Assembly: GCF_003046315.1 (NCBI RefSeq)
Contig: NZ_PZZP01000001.1
Coordinates: forward strand, 2,170,001-2,234,000
From: Desmospora activa DSM 45169
GTDB taxonomy: Bacteria > Bacillota > Bacilli > Thermoactinomycetales > DSM-45169
Direction: 5' to 3'
Length of the DNA: 64,000 nt
Shown: piece after piece, positions 62,204-64,000 of the stretch
How positions within the stretch are numbered: position 1 is the first letter of the stretch
Layout: each line of letters opens with the position of its first letter
Notes under the pieces: model-generated
What the model saw: only the letters and a program-made list of their open reading frames with translations
Told to the model about the DNA's origin: nothing
Databases searched by the model: none
Translations under genes and position numbers: made by a program

Positions 62204-63748
62204 ATGGAACGTGTAGCGATTTACCTTCGAAAGAGCCGTGCAGACTTAGAAGCGGAGGCCAGGGGTGAAGGGGAAACACTGGCCAAACATAAAAAAGCCC
62301 TAATGACCATTGCCAAACAACAAAACTTAAACATTGTCCGCATCCGTCAAGAGATCGTATCCGGTGAAAGCCTGATCCACCGTTTAGAGATGATGGAGCT
62401 GCTAAAAGAAGTAGAGAACGGATTTTATGATGGTGTACTTGTGATGGACATGGATCGTTTGGGACGGGGAAACATGCGGGAGCAAGGGATTATTCTGGAG
62501 ACGTTTCAAAAGAGCGGAACCAAGATCATCACCCCCCGCAAAACATACAACCTACAAGATGAGTGGGATGAGGAATACTCTGAGTTTGAGGCATTTATGG
62601 CCCGAAAGGAATTAAAGGTGATCACGCGTCGGCTACAAGGTGGCCGAATCCGCTCCGTCGAGGAAGGGAACTACATCGGCACACGGCCACCTTATGGATA
62701 TCAGATACAGGAGGATGAAAAAGGCCGTTACCTGGCTCCCGATCCAGATCAAGCGCCCATTGTTAAAATGATCTTTGAATGGTATACCAACGACAATTCC
62801 ACCAAGCGAATGGGCTCCAACAAGATCGCCAACGAACTGAACCGCATGGGACGTACCGCATACGACGGAGGCAAATGGAAAGGCTCCTCTGTTTTAGCCA
62901 TTATCAAAAATGCGGTCTACGCCGGACGAATCCAATGGAAGAAAAAAGAGTATAAGAAGCCCGCAGATCCCAGTAAACGGCGGGAAACCAAGACACGTCC
63001 ACAAGATGAGTGGATCGATGTGCAAGGAAAGCACGCCCCCCTGGTCCCAATGGCGACCTATCAAAAAGCCCAAGATATTCTCAAGCGTCGCTATCATGTC
63101 CCGTACCAACTCATCAATGGCATCACAAATCCCCTCGCTGGTTTAATCCGTTGTGACATTTGTGGCGCCTCAATGGTATACCGCCCATACACCAAACAAC
63201 CTGGTCACTTACGCTGTTACAATCGACACTGCAATAACAAAAGCACTCGCTTCACTTATGTAGAAGAAAAATTATTGAGAACCCTGCGGGAGTGGCTACA
63301 TGATTATCAATTGAAATTTGACCAGAATGACCCCCTACCGAATGATTCAAGCCAACTCATTGAAGTGAAACGGGTCTCCATTCAGAACATCAAACAGGAA
63401 CTGGAGAACCTAAAAACACAAAAAGGCCGTTTACACGACCTGTTGGAACGCGGAATCTATGATGAAGAAACCTACCTGGAGCGATCAAAGAATCTGGCCG
63501 AACGGATCGAAGATCGGCGTAAAGTCCTGGAAGAGACGATCGAGAGTTTAAAGCAAGAAGAAGAACGCCAAGAGGCACAGGTCAATATCATCCCCAAGGT
63601 GAAACATGTTCTCGATATCTATCCCAAATCAGATAATCCGGAACAAAAAAACCTCCTCCTAAAAAACATCTTGGAGAAGGCTACCTATCGGAAAGAACGA
63701 TATCAACGCGGTGAACAATTTACACTGGTTGTTTACCCGAAGTTGTAG
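62204..63748 (+). CDS. spoIVCA: Large serine recombinase, SpoIVCA-like
   Basis: The 514-residue protein has the resolvase catalytic domain with Ser11 in [12 protein letters not shown] and [17 protein letters not shown]. The recombinase domain has RPPYGYQI. A zinc ribbon has CDICGASM ... [11 protein letters not shown], and a coiled coil lies at about residues 400-470. This is the layout of SpoIVCA, which excises the skin element from sigK in the mother cell. The start ATG at 62204 follows GAGGGTG. Its last 16 bases overlap the end of the truncated sigK 5' frame on the other strand. No clear SigE promoter was identified upstream. Confidence 0.93.
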   Translation: MERVAIYLRKSRADLEAEARGEGETLAKHKKALMTIAKQQNLNIVRIRQEIVSGESLIHRLEMMELLKEVENGFYDGVLVMDMDRLGRGNMREQGIILETFQKSGTKIITPRKTYNLQDEWDEEYSEFEAFMARKELKVITRRLQGGRIRSVEEGNYIGTRPPYGYQIQEDEKGRYLAPDPDQAPIVKMIFEWYTNDNSTKRMGSNKIANELNRMGRTAYDGGKWKGSSVLAIIKNAVYAGRIQWKKKEYKKPADPSKRRETKTRPQDEWIDVQGKHAPLVPMATYQKAQDILKRRYHVPYQLINGITNPLAGLIRCDICGASMVYRPYTKQPGHLRCYNRHCNNKSTRFTYVEEKLLRTLREWLHDYQLKFDQNDPLPNDSSQLIEVKRVSIQNIKQELENLKTQKGRLHDLLERGIYDEETYLERSKNLAERIEDRRKVLEETIESLKQEEERQEAQVNIIPKVKHVLDIYPKSDNPEQKNLLLKNILEKATYRKERYQRGEQFTLVVYPKL

Positions 63749-64000
63749 TATTCTGCATTATACAGATAAAGAGTAAGGGTAATTTCATTCCCCTCCTTAT
63801 CTGTACCGATCGGATCGTGAAGGGAAACATCCTTACGTGCTTTTTTTAGGGAACGAAGATGCATCAAGATTTCATTTTCTATACAACGAGCAGCATAGGT
63901 AGCCAATTTGGTCCCTTTGTTGGGCTGATAGGATTCAATTGCCTTGATTAGGCCGATCGTTCCGATGGAGATGAGGTCTTCGGTGTCTTCGTTGGTATTC
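63733..64000 (-). CDS. sigK: sigK 5' part (SpoIVCB-like), cut by skin element and by window edge
   Basis: The minus strand encodes sigma region 2: [40 protein letters not shown] and [18 protein letters not shown]. It then leaves homology as [14 protein letters not shown] and stops at 63735-63733, inside the recombinase gene. It is the N-terminal half of sigma-K; the start lies beyond the window. In this arrangement the half-protein would be inactive until excision. Confidence 0.93.
   Translation of the reverse strand, partial: NTNEDTEDLISIGTIGLIKAIESYQPNKGTKLATYAARCIENEILMHLRSLKKARKDVSLHDPIGTDKEGNEITLTLYLYNAEYYNFG
63782..63793. repeat. Right attachment site of skin element
   Basis: The plus strand has ATTTCATTCCCC. 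Compared with the left site it has A for G at 63787, that is T for C on the sigK strand. Both encode GNEI in the same phase. Confidence 0.75.

Larger units (their letters stand above)
54168..63793. mobile_element. Skin-like sigK intervening element, about 9.6 kb
   Basis: The segment interrupts sigK between codons for GNEIT. The repeat-to-repeat distance is 9614 bp. It carries its own large serine recombinase at the right end, convergent with the 5' half of sigK, as spoIVCA is with spoIVCB in B. subtilis. Inside are prophage-type regulators (two XRE proteins, BRO-type antirepressor, ImmA-like protein, excisionase-like HTH), an integrase remnant, and a secreted lipase as cargo. No phage structural or replication genes are seen. 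It is far smaller than the about 48-kb B. subtilis skin. The part from 55.9 to 58.9 kb is clearly more AT-rich than the chromosome around it. Confidence 0.9.

Noticed and set aside
1-64000. tRNA, rRNA and CRISPR arrays
   Set aside because: No cloverleaf, rRNA core or regular spacer-repeat pattern was recognised by reading; a dedicated scan would be needed to exclude a tRNA.

Overview
The window looks like chromosome from an endospore-forming member of the Bacillales. The sporulation sigma factor sigK, a ger germination operon, a YheC/YheD-like ATP-grasp gene, SAM-I and T-box leaders, strong AGGAGG ribosome sites and comE/yqe synteny all fit. A Thermoactinomycetaceae-like genus is my inference from gene content and moderate base composition, not from a database match.

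Layout. 1-3.9 kb: a truncated PTS-type PRD regulator, holA and an ECF sigma/anti-sigma pair. 4.1-5.5 kb: a macrolide-inducible erm methyltransferase with an RLR-type leader peptide and two intrinsic terminators before the gene. 5.5-29 kb: chromosomal housekeeping that keeps pieces of the Bacillus order comEC / comEA / comER / rsfS-yqeK-nadD-aroE-yqeH-yqeG. The com genes are spread out by a secreted M23 peptidase, a class A PBP, YitT, dcd, a SAM-riboswitch-controlled metI-metC operon, rocD and an LCP protein. leuS has a T-box leader with a Leu (CTC) specifier. 29-37 kb: a hexuronate or glycoside module (TRAP transporter, GH31 glycosidase, uronate isomerase) facing a divergent ROK repressor across a 27-bp perfect palindrome. 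37-53 kb: secreted hydrolases (serine hydrolase, subtilisin, beta-helix protein), a DeoR-HAD pair with a 47-bp palindromic operator, transporters, an IS3 remnant, a three-gene germinant receptor operon, a PH-SHOCT protein and a broken XRE antitoxin gene.

53.9-64 kb is the most interesting part: a compact, about 9.6-kb skin-like element splits sigK. The 3' half (53897-54182) and the 5' half (63733-window end) lie on the minus strand. Both carry the same GNEITL-coding junction, in phase. A large serine recombinase (SpoIVCA type) sits inside the right end. Between the ends are an excisionase-like HTH protein, an integrase remnant, a secreted TSP3-repeat lipase, a BRO-type antirepressor, two divergent XRE regulators around four TCAC-N5-GTGA operators, an ImmA-like protein and several very small genes. 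Excision in the mother cell would rebuild an in-frame sigma-K.

No rRNA, tRNA or CRISPR array was recognised. Several genes show frameshifts or internal stops (55-56 kb, 58.8 kb, 61.2 kb, 52.3 kb, 46.5 kb); some could be assembly errors. All family assignments come from reading the sequence and not from searches.
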